Positions 63,343 to 64,000 of a stretch of DNA of 64,000 bases are shown here, in pieces. The notes under the pieces were generated by a model. It was not told where the DNA came from. It saw only the letters and a program-made list of their open reading frames with translations, and ran no database searches. This stretch comes from PFL25 sp046260155 (GTDB taxonomy: Bacteria > Chloroflexota > Anaerolineae > Anaerolineales > UBA4823): contig JBJYXV010000088.1 of assembly GCA_046260155.1 (NCBI GenBank), forward strand, positions 124,001-188,000. The letters run 5' to 3'. The stretch's first letter is position 1. The number at the start of each line of letters is the position of its first letter. A program made the translations under genes and the position numbers.

Positions 63343-63999
63343 CTAAGATGCTTCGGCACGCTTTCCTAATTCAAGCGCCAAGGGTATCAAGATTACCATC
63401 ACGATCAGCGAATAGACCACTACCATCACGACCTCATCATTGCCGAAATTCATCGTTGCGACAACCATGGCCGCAGCGATATTGCGCTGTCCAGCACCCA
63501 GGGCTTGGATCCAGCTCTCCGCCTTTCCCAGTTTTCCAAGCACGTAACCGCCAGCCGTGCTCAGAATCACCAGGATCAGGCTGGCTAACAAACCTCCGGA
63601 TCCCAACAAACCAACCACATCGCTGAAATTCAACACAACCATCAGTACGAGCAGAAACAGTAGACTCAGGTTGGAAGCCTGGGCGAACATTTGTTGGGCT
63701 GAGGCAGCCGTCTCTGGATAGCGAGCGCGCACGAACAGGCTGATCGCCAGCGGGATCAGGATCAGGTAAACCAACCCGGCAGCAATATCCCAGAAGGTGA
63801 CCGAGATACCGGTTAGCAGCAGCGGTAGGGCAATCGGCATCACGATGATCGTGACCACCACCAGGAGCACCATCAAACCGGTGGCTGTAGCGGTATCCAC
63901 TCTGGCAAATACCGCCGTTTTGGGCAGTGCCGGGGCACCCGCAGCCAGTGAGACCAGCAGCAACCCTACCGCCAGGGATTCATCCAGGGAGAAGACCCG
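63343..63999 (-). CDS. Bile acid:sodium symporter family membrane protein, 5' truncated by the window end
   Basis: The frame is open to base 63999, so the start lies beyond the window; the visible 219 residues form about seven helices. LVSLAAGAPALPK near the visible N-terminus, GAGQRNIAAAMV and the surrounding helices match the SBF/ArsB-like (BASS) family of sodium-dependent transporters. The substrate is not known; distant members carry organic anions, arsenite or pantoate. It lies directly upstream of the decayed antiporter on the same strand. Confidence 0.82.
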   Translation of the reverse strand, partial: RVFSLDESLAVGLLLVSLAAGAPALPKTAVFARVDTATATGLMVLLVVVTIIVMPIALPLLLTGISVTFWDIAAGLVYLILIPLAISLFVRARYPETAASAQQMFAQASNLSLLFLLVLMVVLNFSDVVGLLGSGGLLASLILVILSTAGGYVLGKLGKAESWIQALGAGQRNIAAAMVVATMNFGNDEVVMVVVYSLIVMVILIPLALELGKRAEAS

Positions 64000-64000
64000 G

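Noticed and set aside
1..64000. tRNA, rRNA, insertion sequences, prophage, toxin-antitoxin or CRISPR loci
   Set aside because: I saw no cloverleaf, conserved rRNA block, transposase motif or repeat array. A tRNA search tool could still find a tRNA that I missed by eye.

Overview
The window is a 64 kb scaffold piece with one run of 100 Ns (59151-59250), so it most likely comes from a draft or metagenome assembly. The gene set suggests a member of the Chloroflexota, probably Anaerolineae-like. It has lipoproteins and Tat-exported enzymes, DUF5667/DUF5666/FecR anti-sigma modules, a YwiC-like protein, a TGS-type nucleoside kinase, split glycine decarboxylase (gcvPA/gcvPB) and a GlyA-GcvT fusion. 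That assignment is inference; no marker gene (rRNA, ribosomal protein) lies in the window. I saw no tRNA, rRNA, CRISPR array, transposase or phage gene.

Layout. 0-8 kb: a respiratory module. A 5'-truncated cytochrome b with a c-type haem tail faces an oppositely transcribed operon: a 38-aa membrane peptide, a two-CW protein, an octahaem cytochrome c, a Tat-exported 4x[4Fe-4S] subunit and an NrfD-type quinone subunit. Upstream lie two GTGA-N6-TCAC operators and a LysR / sensor kinase / LuxR-type regulator operon. 8-15 kb: a DUF4377/META lipoprotein, then an OmpR regulator-histidine kinase-HtrA envelope-stress locus. 15-21 kb: glycosyltransferase, DegT aminotransferase and a 50-aa membrane peptide, then YjbQ, a peroxiredoxin, a single-Cys glutaredoxin-like protein and an ALDH7-type dehydrogenase. 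21-27 kb: two ECF sigma/anti-sigma pairs. 27-31 kb: an ABC-2 exporter, YwiC-like and DUF4870 proteins.

31-45 kb: one-carbon/glycine metabolism. A tandem glycine riboswitch with terminator controls gcvH-gcvPA-gcvPB and a fourth gene, a peroxiredoxin whose peroxidatic Cys codon is an in-frame TGA followed at once by a hairpin. It is read here as selenocysteine. The missing T-protein is 7 kb away as the C-terminal part of a 1045-aa SHMT-GcvT fusion, whose 5' region has its own nested inverted repeats. Between them are a nucleoside kinase, an SH3 protein and an M14 peptidase.

45-53 kb: a membrane-anchored EEP phosphatase, a broken Crp/Fnr gene, and a tight four-gene operon. The operon holds a 12-helix protein with two GHxHI motifs, a SUMF1-like lipoprotein without the catalytic cysteines, a haem O synthase-type prenyltransferase and a multi-helix membrane protein. 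I read it as a possible uncharacterised haem/copper membrane system. 53-62 kb: extracellular polysaccharide-type enzymes (DUF5060 glycoside hydrolase, PQQ-propeller protein, a lipoprotein and hydrolase split by the N gap, a Cys-type sulfatase). 61-64 kb: a membrane protein of unknown role, a decayed CPA-type antiporter, and a truncated bile acid:sodium symporter family gene.

Best candidates for something new: the riboswitch-controlled selenoprotein peroxiredoxin, the SHMT/GcvT fusion with its structured leader, and the 12-helix/SUMF1/haem-O-synthase operon.
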